Part shown: piece after piece, positions 16,827-24,793 of the stretch
How positions within the stretch are numbered: position 1 is the stretch's first letter
Layout: each line of letters starts with the position of its first letter
Source of the DNA: Bdellovibrio sp.
Lineage (GTDB): Bacteria > Bdellovibrionota > Bdellovibrionia > Bdellovibrionales > Bdellovibrionaceae
Assembly: GCA_025359945.1 (NCBI GenBank)
Contig: JANYDD010000066.1
Location: forward strand, 1-40,641
DNA: 40,641 nucleotides
Direction: 5' to 3'
Made by a program: the position numbers and the translations under genes
Notes under the pieces: generated by a model
Told to the model about the DNA's origin: nothing
Databases searched by the model: none
The model's input: only the letters and a program-made list of their open reading frames with translations

Positions 16827-17740
16827 TGAGAAGATTCTTGAATCACTTCGTCGGCTTGCAAATTTTCACCATGCCGATAGCGATCCACTAAAGTGTCATC
16901 ATCCGTAGGAAAGGAAAACAGCAAAGTGTGAACCTTGGTTGCCGCATCTTCTTGTGTGACCGCCAAATAATATAAATCTTTAAATTTTTCATGGTCTGAA
17001 AATTCTTTAATAAAAGTCACGATCCGGTTTCCACTAGAATCGACAGATCGCCAAATTTCATCTGCGGTTTCGATGGTGCTTTCGCGAAGCTCTTCCCCTA
17101 AGTTTTGAAAATCCGAATAAGGAATATCCTTTTCTCCGCGAATTTTTAACATCGCAATAAATAAACCCATTCCCAACGGGTCACCCTCGCTCAGCGCATC
17201 GCCTTCAAGCATGGCAAAACCTACCTCTTCAAAATTATGATCGTAAACTAAATCTCCCCGACGATAGTTTTCCACCATTTCAACCCGGCCAGTTATGAAA
17301 TGCAGGAATACGAAAGTGGGTTCGTCCTCGTGCGAGACATAAGCTACGGCCACGTGAAAAAGATCGACCTCGTCCAAGCCACGAATGAAGTGAAATATTG
17401 AAAACTTGGGGAATGTTTTTGAGTCGTGCCAAATTTCTGTAGGTAAATCTAACGTGAAATCCAATTGATCTTCAATATCGATCTTGGCTTCGCGTTCAGC
17501 TTCGGCCTGATTTATTTTTGGATCCGTGGACAAATATTTTTTGGCTAGCGCATCGTGTTCGGCCTCTAAAAAATCAATTTGTATTTGGAAGTGCTCAAAT
17601 AGTTCTTTTTCAGAAGAAAAAACTAGACCTTCTTTTTGGTCGATCATGATCGTTTCTGAATGGTGTTTTTTAGCGCGAAGTCGAAGATTTTTTTTCTTCA
17701 GGGCTTTCGGTTTTCGAGACGGAACTTTGCTGGGCGCGAT
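16823..17740 (-). CDS. conserved-looking acidic cytoplasmic protein, unknown function, probable ATC start
   Basis: No family recognised. The N-terminus is basic (about 30 residues rich in Lys/Arg), and the rest is acidic, mixed alpha/beta, with no signal peptide or membrane helix. Start: the open frame begins at TTG 17752, but that codon is part of the ribosome binding site TTTGGAGG (GGAGG at 17750-17746). No ATG, GTG or TTG lies at a proper distance after it; the codon 5 nt downstream is ATC (17740-17738), giving about 305 residues. The next in-frame ATG is about 30 codons later without a ribosome binding site. The 3' end overlaps the convergent lipoprotein gene by 4 nt. Confidence 0.65.
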   Translation of the reverse strand: MAPSKVPSRKPKALKKKNLRLRAKKHHSETIMIDQKEGLVFSSEKELFEHFQIQIDFLEAEHDALAKKYLSTDPKINQAEAEREAKIDIEDQLDFTLDLPTEIWHDSKTFPKFSIFHFIRGLDEVDLFHVAVAYVSHEDEPTFVFLHFITGRVEMVENYRRGDLVYDHNFEEVGFAMLEGDALSEGDPLGMGLFIAMLKIRGEKDIPYSDFQNLGEELRESTIETADEIWRSVDSSGNRIVTFIKEFSDHEKFKDLYYLAVTQEDAATKVHTLLFSFPTDDDTLVDRYRHGENLQADEVIQESSH

Positions 17741-17935
17741 AGAAACCTCCAAATTTTATTTTCCAATGTTTCGAAAAACTTCAATAGGAAATAAACGGAA
17801 TTGATGAGCCTAGTCATGAATGTTTTTAAAAGGTGACAAATTTTCCGTTTTTTCTAATCCTAAATGCAGGGCATTTGTCTGTTCATGGACGAATAGTAAA
17901 GACAAACCCAAAATTGAATATACGCGCAAAGTATA

Positions 17936-17960
17936 CGCTCAAGAAATGCGCTCAAGAAAT
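17936..17960 (+). repeat. tandem 13-nt repeat before a ribosome binding site
   Basis: CGCTCAAGAAAT occurs at 17936-17947 and 17949-17960, a 13-nt period, directly upstream of AAGGAGG. It lies in the leader of the next gene; a third, degraded copy may start at 17961. Confidence 0.4.
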
Positions 17961-17976
17961 ACGCAAGGAGGCGTTG

Positions 17977-18327
17977 ATGTCAGAATCCCCCTTTCAAGAC
18001 TCTGGTGATGAACCCTCGCTGCAAGAAAAAAGTTTACAGCGAATGGAAGCCCTTCTTCAGCAATCGGCTCAGGGGATTCATATTCTTTTCAAAAATTCCG
18101 AAATTGCCGGCGCTTTAGCAGAAGTCAAAGACAACAAAGACTTCTTTGATTTTGCGAAAATGAAGGTCGTGCAGGATTTAATGACCCACCTGATAGCTAA
18201 AAAAACTTATCTAGAAAAAGTCGCATTTCTTAATGATCTAGAAATCGAAAAATTCAATATGCTGGTCAGGACTTATTTTCATATCGTAGAAAACACCATT
18301 CGTTCAAAACCTGATCACCGCCACTAA
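17977..18327 (+). CDS. small hydrophilic helical protein, unknown function
   Basis: 116 residues. The ATG at 17977 is chosen because AAGGAGG stands 5 nt upstream; the frame is open further upstream to 17833, but those codons lack a ribosome binding site and read as leader. The protein is predicted mostly helical (KSLQRMEALLQQSAQGIHILF, KMKVVQDLMTHLIAKKTYLEK) and has no signal peptide, Cys or known motif. Function cannot be inferred from sequence. Confidence 0.7.
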   Translation: MSESPFQDSGDEPSLQEKSLQRMEALLQQSAQGIHILFKNSEIAGALAEVKDNKDFFDFAKMKVVQDLMTHLIAKKTYLEKVAFLNDLEIEKFNMLVRTYFHIVENTIRSKPDHRH

Positions 18328-18413
18328 TTTCTAAAAAGCCCCACACTGCCCGGACCTAAATCTAGGGCTTCAATGCAGATCTTTTTTTTTCGATCTCGGC
18401 CGATAAGAACTCT

Positions 18414-18737
18414 ATGATGTTGTGGATGCTCTTATTCATCAGACCCAGTTTTTCGGAATACCGAGTGTTTCGATTGGAAATCGTCAACACCGAAACTCTA
18501 GTCGCACGAAGCTTGGTTTACAATTTAGATCCCCATCAATACCCTGGATATTTTCCCCTTCGTGCCTCTGAGAAAATCAGTTACACCGAAACCTGGATGT
18601 GCCGAGGTAACACTTCTGATTTTACAAGCTTTTGCCCGTCCCCTTCTGAACAGCAACCGCCGCCAGATTTACAACCAAAAGAAGCGCCAGCAACAGGCGC
18701 GCAACCCCCTTTACCTTTACCCCCCTCGAAGGGCTAG
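18414..18737 (+). CDS. small exported protein with proline-rich tail
   Basis: 107 residues at most. A short hydrophobic N-terminus (MMLWMLLFIRPSFS) looks like a signal peptide with cleavage near FSEY; then a compact segment starting YRVFRLEIVN with two Cys (about 63 and 74), and a Pro/Gln-rich tail. ATG 18414, 18417 or 18426 could start it; no strong ribosome binding site. Followed by a terminator candidate. Function unknown. Confidence 0.6.
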   Translation: MMLWMLLFIRPSFSEYRVFRLEIVNTETLVARSLVYNLDPHQYPGYFPLRASEKISYTETWMCRGNTSDFTSFCPSPSEQQPPPDLQPKEAPATGAQPPLPLPPSKG

Positions 18738-18753
18738 TTCTTAAAATCTAGAC

Positions 18754-18775
18754 GGCCTTTCTCAGGCTTTTTTTT
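18754..18775 (+). terminator. intrinsic terminator candidate
   Basis: A short stem GCCT / AGGC (18755-18758 and 18764-18767) with a 5-nt loop is followed by eight T residues. It lies 17 nt after the small exported protein and before the coiled-coil gene. Confidence 0.45.
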
Positions 18776-18816
18776 GATTCTACGAATAAAATAAAGACCT
18801 AGGGAGAACATCTTAC

Positions 18817-20373
18817 GTGGCCACGGAAGTGACGGCGAAACAACGAAACTACAATCAAGAGCTCAGCGAGCTTACGAACTCTTATCAGCAAAAACGTAAA
18901 GAAATCGTCGACAGCAAAGAAAAAGAAATCACCGACATGAAAGACAAGTACTCCCAGCGGGCTTCACAAACTAGGGTCGAAGGCGAAGCCGCGATCAATC
19001 ACATTCGCAAAGATCAAACCAATCAGATGGAAAGTTTGAAAACAGGATTCGAAGAACGTCGTGAAAATTTTCAAACCCAGAAGCAGCGCGAGACTGAAAA
19101 TCTAAAGAAAGATCTCAAGAAGACTCAAGAGCAATGGGACGACCGACTCAAAAGCGAAAGCGACCAGGCCGAAACCAGGGTCAAAGAAATCCAACGTAAA
19201 GAAGAAGACCAGCGCCGCGCCATTTTGGAAACGTCTAAAAAATTTCAAAATAATCAGACTGAAACGATCAAAGAGACCGATAAAAAATTTCAAACCAAAA
19301 TCCAAGAGGTGGTTAAAAAGGGTGATCAAAAGCAGACCCAAATAGTTCAAAAAGAAAAACAAGAGATCTCTAAAATCCGCGACCAGTATCAAGAGCTCGA
19401 GGCCAAGGAAAAGATAAAAGCTCAAAGCGCTTTAGAAAATCAAAAAAGCCAGGCTCAGCAAAACCAGAAAGAAGTCCAAAGACATTTCGAAAAAAATCTG
19501 GGGATGCAAAAAAAACAAGGTGAAAAAAACATTCAATTCGTCCAGCAGAAGTTCAAAGATGACGTCGAAAAAACAAAAGGTAAAAATCAGTATCAATTGG
19601 ATCAACTGAAAAACAATCAAGAAGCCAAAATCGCTATCGAAAAAGAAAAAGGCGAAAAAACTTTTAAGTCCACCCAAAAGGGATATCAAGAGGCCATCGA
19701 CAACACCGAAAAATTAGGTGACCACCGACTTAAAGAGCTAACGACCAAAGGGGAACGCGAAGTTAAGAGGACCGAGGCTGAGCTTGCCCAAGAGAATCTA
19801 AAAACTAAAAAACAATATGAATCTCAGAAAATAGGCATGCAAGAAAACTATCAAAAGATGTTCGAAAAAAATTCTGAAATTTACAAAAAAAATCTGGATC
19901 GTCAGGGAGAAATTTTTGAGAAGAGAAAATCTCACTTAGATCAGGATCACGAACGCTCGGTGAATATTCAAAAGAACCTTTATACCCGCGACTTGGCCGA
20001 GAAAAAAATGGAGCACCTGCAAAAAATCGCAGGGTATGATGAAAAAGCGGATGACCCTTTTTACTCTATCGTCGACCGACAAAGCCGAATGTTAGAAAAT
20101 TCATCTCACTATATTCTTCGCGCCTTTATCCCCTCGCACGAGAAAAAAAGCATCAGGCTTCAGATCCACGATGACAAGTTAGTTTTATCAGGGACTCGTC
20201 TTCACAAGGACCAAGTCGAAGGCGAAGAAAAAAAACTAGCGTCGCAAACATTTCAAACTTTTAAAGAAGAATTTAAAATCACCGACCCAGTCGCCAAGAA
20301 AGGCGTGTTGGAAGAGCGAAGTGGGAACTATGTTTATTTTAAAGTCCCCAAGATGGCTTTCATTAAAAGCTAA
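18817..20373 (+). CDS. long coiled coil fused to an Hsp20/alpha-crystallin-like domain
   Basis: Residues 1 to about 405 contain no proline and no cysteine and are dominated by Lys, Glu, Gln, Asp and Asn: a continuous charged helix or coiled coil. The first proline is Pro414. Residues about 428-512 then resemble a small heat-shock protein core: YILRAFIPSHEKKSIRLQI, DKLVLSGTR, FKEEFKITDPV and GNYVYFKVPK match the strands, the LxxSG turn and the final LPK-like motif of Hsp20. No signal peptide or membrane segment. GTG start with AGGGAG about 10 nt upstream. It converges with the next small gene, only 5 nt apart. Function unknown; a structural or chaperone scaffold is inferred. Confidence 0.8.
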   Translation: MATEVTAKQRNYNQELSELTNSYQQKRKEIVDSKEKEITDMKDKYSQRASQTRVEGEAAINHIRKDQTNQMESLKTGFEERRENFQTQKQRETENLKKDLKKTQEQWDDRLKSESDQAETRVKEIQRKEEDQRRAILETSKKFQNNQTETIKETDKKFQTKIQEVVKKGDQKQTQIVQKEKQEISKIRDQYQELEAKEKIKAQSALENQKSQAQQNQKEVQRHFEKNLGMQKKQGEKNIQFVQQKFKDDVEKTKGKNQYQLDQLKNNQEAKIAIEKEKGEKTFKSTQKGYQEAIDNTEKLGDHRLKELTTKGEREVKRTEAELAQENLKTKKQYESQKIGMQENYQKMFEKNSEIYKKNLDRQGEIFEKRKSHLDQDHERSVNIQKNLYTRDLAEKKMEHLQKIAGYDEKADDPFYSIVDRQSRMLENSSHYILRAFIPSHEKKSIRLQIHDDKLVLSGTRLHKDQVEGEEKKLASQTFQTFKEEFKITDPVAKKGVLEERSGNYVYFKVPKMAFIKS

Positions 20374-20378
20374 GCGGT

Positions 20379-20636
20379 TTATGCTTTTAAAATATATTTA
20401 ATCTCTTTGGCTAAAAACTGAAGTCGGTCCGAGGCCTCTTGAAGGCGGCTGACCTGAGCTCGAAAAGAAACCAAAAGATCTTCGGTACAAAGATGGCGCG
20501 ATTCAAGTTCATGATAAGTGGACACTAAACGCGAAGATTCTTGAGGGTGGCTTTCTACTTCGCTGACTCCAACAAACTGGCGCAGCGTTCCCCCAAGCAA
20601 AACCTTAGCGTCAGAGCTGTTCTCAAATTTTTCCAT
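20379..20636 (-). CDS. small helical protein, unknown function
   Basis: 85 residues, no signal peptide. Starts with MEKFENSSDAKVLLGGTLRQ and ends in a helix (LQEASDRLQFLAKEIKYILKA) with coiled-coil potential. AGAGGT stands 7-8 nt before the ATG, which supports it as a real gene. It faces the coiled-coil/Hsp20 gene tail to tail with a 5-nt gap, but nothing in the sequence proves a functional link. Confidence 0.65.
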   Translation of the reverse strand: MEKFENSSDAKVLLGGTLRQFVGVSEVESHPQESSRLVSTYHELESRHLCTEDLLVSFRAQVSRLQEASDRLQFLAKEIKYILKA

Positions 20637-20745
20637 GCGCTGAACCTCTTTCGTCCAATATTTAAGTCCCCATTCAAAGTCTAGGTGGGGCTCAATTTCG
20701 CCACAACTTAAATCATCTTAAATAAAAAAATTCCCAAATCCTGTC

Positions 20746-21366
20746 TTACTTGTATTCACATTTGATGGACTCTAAATCCGCAGGCCTGGGGGCATCGCGA
20801 ACCGTGTTCGACGCCAGTTCCGTGGACATCAGGCTAGGGGCATCATCTCGGTGCTTAAGGCCAATCACGTGCCCCAATTCATGGCCTGCGACACTTGGAA
20901 AATGCACGTCCCGGACGCCAGTTGGCTTATCGATATAGAATTTAAAGTCCCGCGCGTTGAATTTAATATCGGCCTCAACAATTTGGCTGCTGCTTTGATC
21001 CCAGACGATCACGGTTCGGGCCTGCTCGTCAGTCCGAGAACTATCCCATTTTGTCATCCAGTAAACGACACTGACTCCGTCTTGCTTGGGTTCCCCTGCA
21101 TCATGGTAATTGGTATCGACGACGCTAAAGAACGCTCGTCCGGTTTCGTTTTTCCACTCTTCAACTTCTTTTTGAATGGCAGGAACAAATTCTCGGGGAA
21201 CGGTATCCGATATCCGCAACGGAAAACCGGTCCTACCTTTCAGCGAAACCCTTTGCTGGGACGCCGACATCACAAAGCCGCAATCCTTTTGGGGCTTGGG
21301 GGCGCACGCCTGCAACATAAACAACACGATTAGAATGGATAACGAACCAACAACCGAAACCCGCAT
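20746..21366 (-). CDS. matrixin-like zinc metalloprotease lipoprotein
   Basis: Exported metzincin-type protease. Signal peptide with lipobox LQAC (Cys21). The zinc site HELGHVIGLKH is at 162-172 (His162, Glu163, His166, His172), and SLMS with Met180 supplies the Met-turn expected of metzincins (M10/M57-like). Length 206 indicates a bare catalytic domain without a recognisable pro-domain or hemopexin repeats; Cys29 and Cys203 could form a disulfide. ATG preceded by GAGGAACAGGTG. Likely role: cleavage of envelope or external proteins (inference). Its upstream region is long and structured (see 21367-21844). Confidence 0.88.
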   Translation of the reverse strand: MRVSVVGSLSILIVLFMLQACAPKPQKDCGFVMSASQQRVSLKGRTGFPLRISDTVPREFVPAIQKEVEEWKNETGRAFFSVVDTNYHDAGEPKQDGVSVVYWMTKWDSSRTDEQARTVIVWDQSSSQIVEADIKFNARDFKFYIDKPTGVRDVHFPSVAGHELGHVIGLKHRDDAPSLMSTELASNTVRDAPRPADLESIKCEYK

Positions 21367-21458
21367 AAGTCACCTGTTCCTCACAAGCAAGTTATCCAAA
21401 TTCCGCGCCGTTCAGTGGCTATAGCTAAGTATTTGATATTGTTTACTTATAACATATT

Positions 21459-21464
21459 ATTATA
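21459..21464 (-). promoter_or_regulatory. candidate -10 box for the matrixin-like gene
   Basis: Perfect TATAAT read on the minus strand. No good -35 box lies 17 nt upstream, so this may be regulated or may be chance in an A/T-rich stretch. It implies a leader of about 85 nt. Confidence 0.35.
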
Positions 21465-21800
21465 GCTGATTTAGGTGTCGATGGTTTCCATGTCTTAAGA
21501 TGAGACACCGTCCTGCTGGGCCTAACTAACTGAAATTATGCGCAAACTTGGGTGTAAAAAGAAATTACACCAACAGTGGCTCAAAGAGAGGCAGAGGAGC
21601 GATTTTGTGCTCCCCGTTCCCGATCTGGTAGGCTGGTATGGACTTTGGGGACTCTCTGGAATCCGCGATCGGCGGTAGAGTCCGGCAGGTCATCGTTCTT
21701 ACAAGGTCTATAAAGCAAGACGCTTGCCATCCATATTTCTTTAATTTTCTCTTATAAATTTAGGGAGTTAAGTGCTTGGTATCGAATTGTCTCTGATGCC

Positions 21801-21839
21801 AAAAAAGATTTTTTAAACAACTAGAGCCAGACTGGCTCT
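21801..21839 (-). terminator. intrinsic terminator after the response regulator gene
   Basis: On the minus strand AGAGCCAG-T-CTGGCTCT (21839-21823) is a perfect 8-bp inverted repeat, followed by a U-rich but interrupted tract (AGTTGTTT, then TCTTTTTT). It starts 6 nt after the stop codon at 21845. Confidence 0.55.
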
Positions 21840-21844
21840 TGAAT

Positions 21845-22522
21845 CTAGCCTAAGCCCATTCGGTAGCCGACCCCACGAACGGTTTCGATAGTGTCACCCC
21901 GGTGCTCAAGTTTTTTTCTCAAAGACGCCAAATGCACATCAATCGTGCGGTCGGTGACGTTCAAATTTCCCAACGCCTTTTCGCGCAGTATATCGCGGCT
22001 GAGAACTTGTCCGGGCGTACGCACAAGTTCACTTAAAATACGAAACTCGGTCAGTGTCAGCTGGATCTCTTTTTCAGCTAAAAAAATACGGTGAGCCTTT
22101 AAATCAATATTCATATCTAAATGTTTGAGATGGCTTTGAGGACTGGTGGTAGAGGCCTGAGCCCGGCGGTAAAGCGCATGAATCCTTGCAACCAGTTCTT
22201 TGATTGAAAAAGGTTTGGTAACGTAATCGTCAGCACCAATTTCTAATGCCGCAACTTTGTCGTCTTCACTATTCAACCCGGTCACCATCACTATGGGAAT
22301 TTTAAAGAACTTTTCATCCTTGCGAAGTTCTTTAACGACTTCTTTGCCAGATTTACCTGGCATCATTTGATCCAACACGATTAATTCGGGATTAAACTCT
22401 GCTAACTCTTTTTGCAAACCTTCCGAAGACGGTAAACCCCTAGTTTCCATTTCGTGGTCATTTAACTGAGTGACTAAAAACTCGCGAATTTCTTCTTCAT
22501 CTTCAAGAACTAGAACTCTCAT
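21845..22522 (-). CDS. OmpR/PhoB-family response regulator, orphan
   Basis: Receiver domain (1-120) with the acidic pair Glu7-Asp8, phospho-acceptor Asp51 (LIVLDQMMPG), Thr81 (VMVTG) and Lys103 (VTKPF). The C-terminal winged helix (about 130-225) has LTLTEFRILSELVRTPGQVLSR, NVTDRTIDVHLASLRKKL and ETVRGVGYRM, typical of PhoB/OmpR DNA-binding domains. Complete at 225 residues. No histidine kinase lies in the window, so the partner is encoded elsewhere. It is followed by a strong terminator. hslO lies 217 nt upstream on the same strand; the gap is long enough for an own promoter. Confidence 0.95.
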   Translation of the reverse strand: MRVLVLEDEEEIREFLVTQLNDHEMETRGLPSSEGLQKELAEFNPELIVLDQMMPGKSGKEVVKELRKDEKFFKIPIVMVTGLNSEDDKVAALEIGADDYVTKPFSIKELVARIHALYRRAQASTTSPQSHLKHLDMNIDLKAHRIFLAEKEIQLTLTEFRILSELVRTPGQVLSRDILREKALGNLNVTDRTIDVHLASLRKKLEHRGDTIETVRGVGYRMGLG

Positions 22523-22739
22523 AGCAACCTCAATTGTTAAATAGCCGATTCAATGACCTAATGTGCAATTTCCGAATTGAAAATGACTGCGATTTTTATT
22601 GGCACTTCTTCAAAATATTTAATTCAGCCGAAAATTTTAGATGCCAAAAATGATCCGCAGGCCTGCGATTGATTTTTCTCTCATCCTTATTTTGATTAAG
22701 ACTTATGAAACTTTCAAGGGAAATATACCAATAAGGACT

Positions 22740-23633
22740 TCAGTGAAGGGATTGCCTTCGGACTTCGTTTTTTAAATCCTCAAGCTCTTGCACGTTCAGA
22801 ACATAGTGCCGGCCGCAGATCTGACAGGTGATCTGAGCTTTTCCGTCTTCTTCGATGATCTCTTGAAGCCCCCCGGTGCCTAGCAAACTTAACGCTCGCT
22901 TAACTCGATCGACGGTGCACGGACAAAAATATTTTATTTCATGCTCGTGCGGAATTTCGGTGTACGGAAGCCCTAGTAAATACGGAGCTATCAAATCGGT
23001 TTCAGAAATTCCTTTCAGTAATTTTTCAGAGATATTTGCTTTCTCGGCCTGCCGGTTTTTCTCTAAGCGGTCAACGATCGTGTCCTCTACACCAGGCATG
23101 ACCTCGATCAAAAGCCCGCCGGCAGCTTTAACTTTGCCATACGAATCCAAATAAACCCCCAGATTAATAATCGAGCGAATCTGCTGCGACTGGTGCAGAT
23201 AATGGGCTAAATCTTCACCGACTTCCCCCGAAGTCATCTCGACGGTGCCGTGAAAGGGTTGTCTTTGAAACGGCTGATGTCTTGTCACACTTAAAGTCCC
23301 GTTCCCCAAAGCCCGACCCAAATTCAATGGATCTTCATCCGGCGGAGCCTCGTAATCCGGTTGCGGGCAGTAGCCGCGGACGTGGCCTTCATACGAGGCC
23401 TCGGCGTAAATGCTAGAGATCGGGCCGTTGCCTTTGAACAGCAAACCAACCTCTTGCCCACTTTTTAAATGGCTAGACATCAACAAGGCACCCACCATCG
23501 CCCGACCAATGCCGACGGTGGCCAAGGGATAGCTATTTTGGATAATTTGCATTTCTTGTACGACAGTCGTTGCATTAACCACCGAGACTCGAACGGTAAA
23601 ATCATTTGTCACAAAGCGATGAACACGTTTCAT
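22740..23633 (-). CDS. hslO: Hsp33, redox-regulated chaperone
   Basis: Cytoplasmic holdase activated by oxidative unfolding. The C-terminal zinc switch is intact: CPC (Cys237, Cys239) and CQIC (Cys270, Cys273). The N-terminal core shows the family segments GRAMVGALLMSSHLKSGQ, GPISSIYAEA, VRGYCPQP and GEVGEDLAHYLHQSQQ. Length 297 is typical. ATG at 23633 lies 64 nt from the divergent phosphatase gene, so both promoters share that gap. Confidence 0.96.
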   Translation of the reverse strand: MKRVHRFVTNDFTVRVSVVNATTVVQEMQIIQNSYPLATVGIGRAMVGALLMSSHLKSGQEVGLLFKGNGPISSIYAEASYEGHVRGYCPQPDYEAPPDEDPLNLGRALGNGTLSVTRHQPFQRQPFHGTVEMTSGEVGEDLAHYLHQSQQIRSIINLGVYLDSYGKVKAAGGLLIEVMPGVEDTIVDRLEKNRQAEKANISEKLLKGISETDLIAPYLLGLPYTEIPHEHEIKYFCPCTVDRVKRALSLLGTGGLQEIIEEDGKAQITCQICGRHYVLNVQELEDLKNEVRRQSLH

Positions 23634-23697
23634 AAATGCGTCGAAATTAACATCCTATTGAGTCGGTCTCAAGCAAAAAGGTAGGCTTTCAATCACG

Positions 23698-24174
23698 ATG
23701 CAAATTTGGATTTTTCGACATGCAGAACGAGACGCGCAAATCTTTAACGATCCTCCTCTGAGTTTACGGGGAACGATGCAGTCACAGCATCTAGTTTCAT
23801 TGGTCCAAAAAAAAACTTTGCCCACGCCAGATAAAATATTTTCGTCGCCGCTTCAGCGAGCTTTGATGACTTTTCAGCCATTGTCGGGCGCCATGACGCT
23901 TCCTTTGCAAAAAACATCTGATCTTTCGGAAAAGCAAAATTTAGAATCCAAAAACCAATTCGCCCTTAGAATTCATCATTATTTGGATCATCTGACGACG
24001 TCGCTTTCGACCTATTTTTTAGTCACACACTTAGATTGGATCGAGGAAGCGCTTCATTATTTCGAAGACAATCATCATCTGGGTTTTGCCTCTGCGGCTT
24101 GGGCGCCAGGCCAGTACTTGGGGCTCGAGATTTCTGAATCCCAAATTCATCTTATTTCCCGAGGAGTTCTGTAA
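23698..24174 (+). CDS. SixA-like histidine phosphatase
   Basis: Branch-1 histidine phosphatase superfamily. The catalytic motif is IFRHAERD (His8, Arg7), where RHG is usual; SSPLQRAL carries the second conserved Arg and VTHLDW the second catalytic His. At 158 residues it is of SixA size, so removal of phosphate from phosphohistidine is the likeliest activity, but a small-molecule substrate is possible. No clear ribosome binding site; TTGAGT (23658-23663) and TAGGCT (23682-23687) with an 18-nt spacer could be a promoter giving a nearly leaderless mRNA. The stop overlaps the next ATG by one base (TAATG), so it is coupled to the FAH-family gene. Confidence 0.8.
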   Translation: MQIWIFRHAERDAQIFNDPPLSLRGTMQSQHLVSLVQKKTLPTPDKIFSSPLQRALMTFQPLSGAMTLPLQKTSDLSEKQNLESKNQFALRIHHYLDHLTTSLSTYFLVTHLDWIEEALHYFEDNHHLGFASAAWAPGQYLGLEISESQIHLISRGVL

Positions 24175-24764
24175 TGCTGATCCGAAATATTTGGGCTGTG
24201 GGTCGCAATTACTCGGAACATATTCAAGAACTGAATAGCGAAATACCGGTGCGGCCTTTGGTTTTTCTAAAAGCCGGCAGTTGCGCCAGCGTGAACTCGA
24301 CCGAAATCATTCTTCCTCATTGGGTCGATGAGGTCCATCACGAGGTCGAACTAGCGCTCAAGTTTTCGGCTTTTTATCATATTATCGAAGGTGCAGTAGC
24401 TTTGGATTTAACCGAACGAAAGCAACAGACCATCGCTAAAGACCAAGGGCTGCCTTGGACACTTGCAAAGTCGTTCACTAATGCGTGCGCGGTTTCTTCC
24501 TTTTTTAGCGTCAAGCACTTGGACGATCTAAAAAATTTGGAACTTAAACTTTCCGTCAACGACGAAGTCCGCCAGCAGGGAAATACATCGCAAATGATTT
24601 TTCCACTGGAAGACTTGGTTGAATATATCAAATTACATTTTCCAGTTTGTCCAGGGGACTTGATTTTGACCGGGACACCAAAGGGTGTGGGACCTATCGA
24701 ACGTGGCGACGTGATTCGCGCAGAAATTTCGGGGCAACTGACTCATCAGTGGACGGTGAAATAA
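24174..24764 (+). CDS. fumarylacetoacetate hydrolase-family protein (YcgM/FAHD1-like)
   Basis: FAH-fold hydrolase or decarboxylase of beta-diketo acids such as acylpyruvates or oxaloacetate, Mg-dependent. Features: VGRNYSEHIQEL near the N-terminus, PLVFLKAGS, the metal-binding HHEVELAL, and TGTPKGVGPIERGDVI near the C-terminus. Length 196 fits the small single-domain YcgM type (about 200-220). Starts on the stop of the phosphatase gene and is followed 29 nt later by putA, so a small catabolic operon is likely. Confidence 0.9.
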   Translation: MLIRNIWAVGRNYSEHIQELNSEIPVRPLVFLKAGSCASVNSTEIILPHWVDEVHHEVELALKFSAFYHIIEGAVALDLTERKQQTIAKDQGLPWTLAKSFTNACAVSSFFSVKHLDDLKNLELKLSVNDEVRQQGNTSQMIFPLEDLVEYIKLHFPVCPGDLILTGTPKGVGPIERGDVIRAEISGQLTHQWTVK

Positions 24765-24793
24765 AGTTCAAAGAAGTACAGGGGGATTTACGG

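Larger units (their letters stand above)
21367..21844. other. 478-nt intergenic region with two hairpins
   Basis: No gene supported. It contains a consensus -10 TATAAT on the minus strand (21464-21459) about 90 nt before the matrixin gene, a perfect 7-bp inverted repeat GGTGTAA/TTACACC (21551-21571, 7-nt loop), and a longer imperfect hairpin 21649-21683 (outer arms GGACTCT/AGAGTCC, inner CCGC/GCGG). The terminator of the response regulator is at the right end. The middle part could hold a small RNA. Confidence 0.45.

Noticed and set aside
18817-20373. Minus-strand hydrophobic open frames inside the coiled-coil gene (for example 19102-19425)
   Set aside because: They are complementary shadows of Lys/Glu-rich codons (antisense gives Phe/Leu-rich frames), not membrane proteins.
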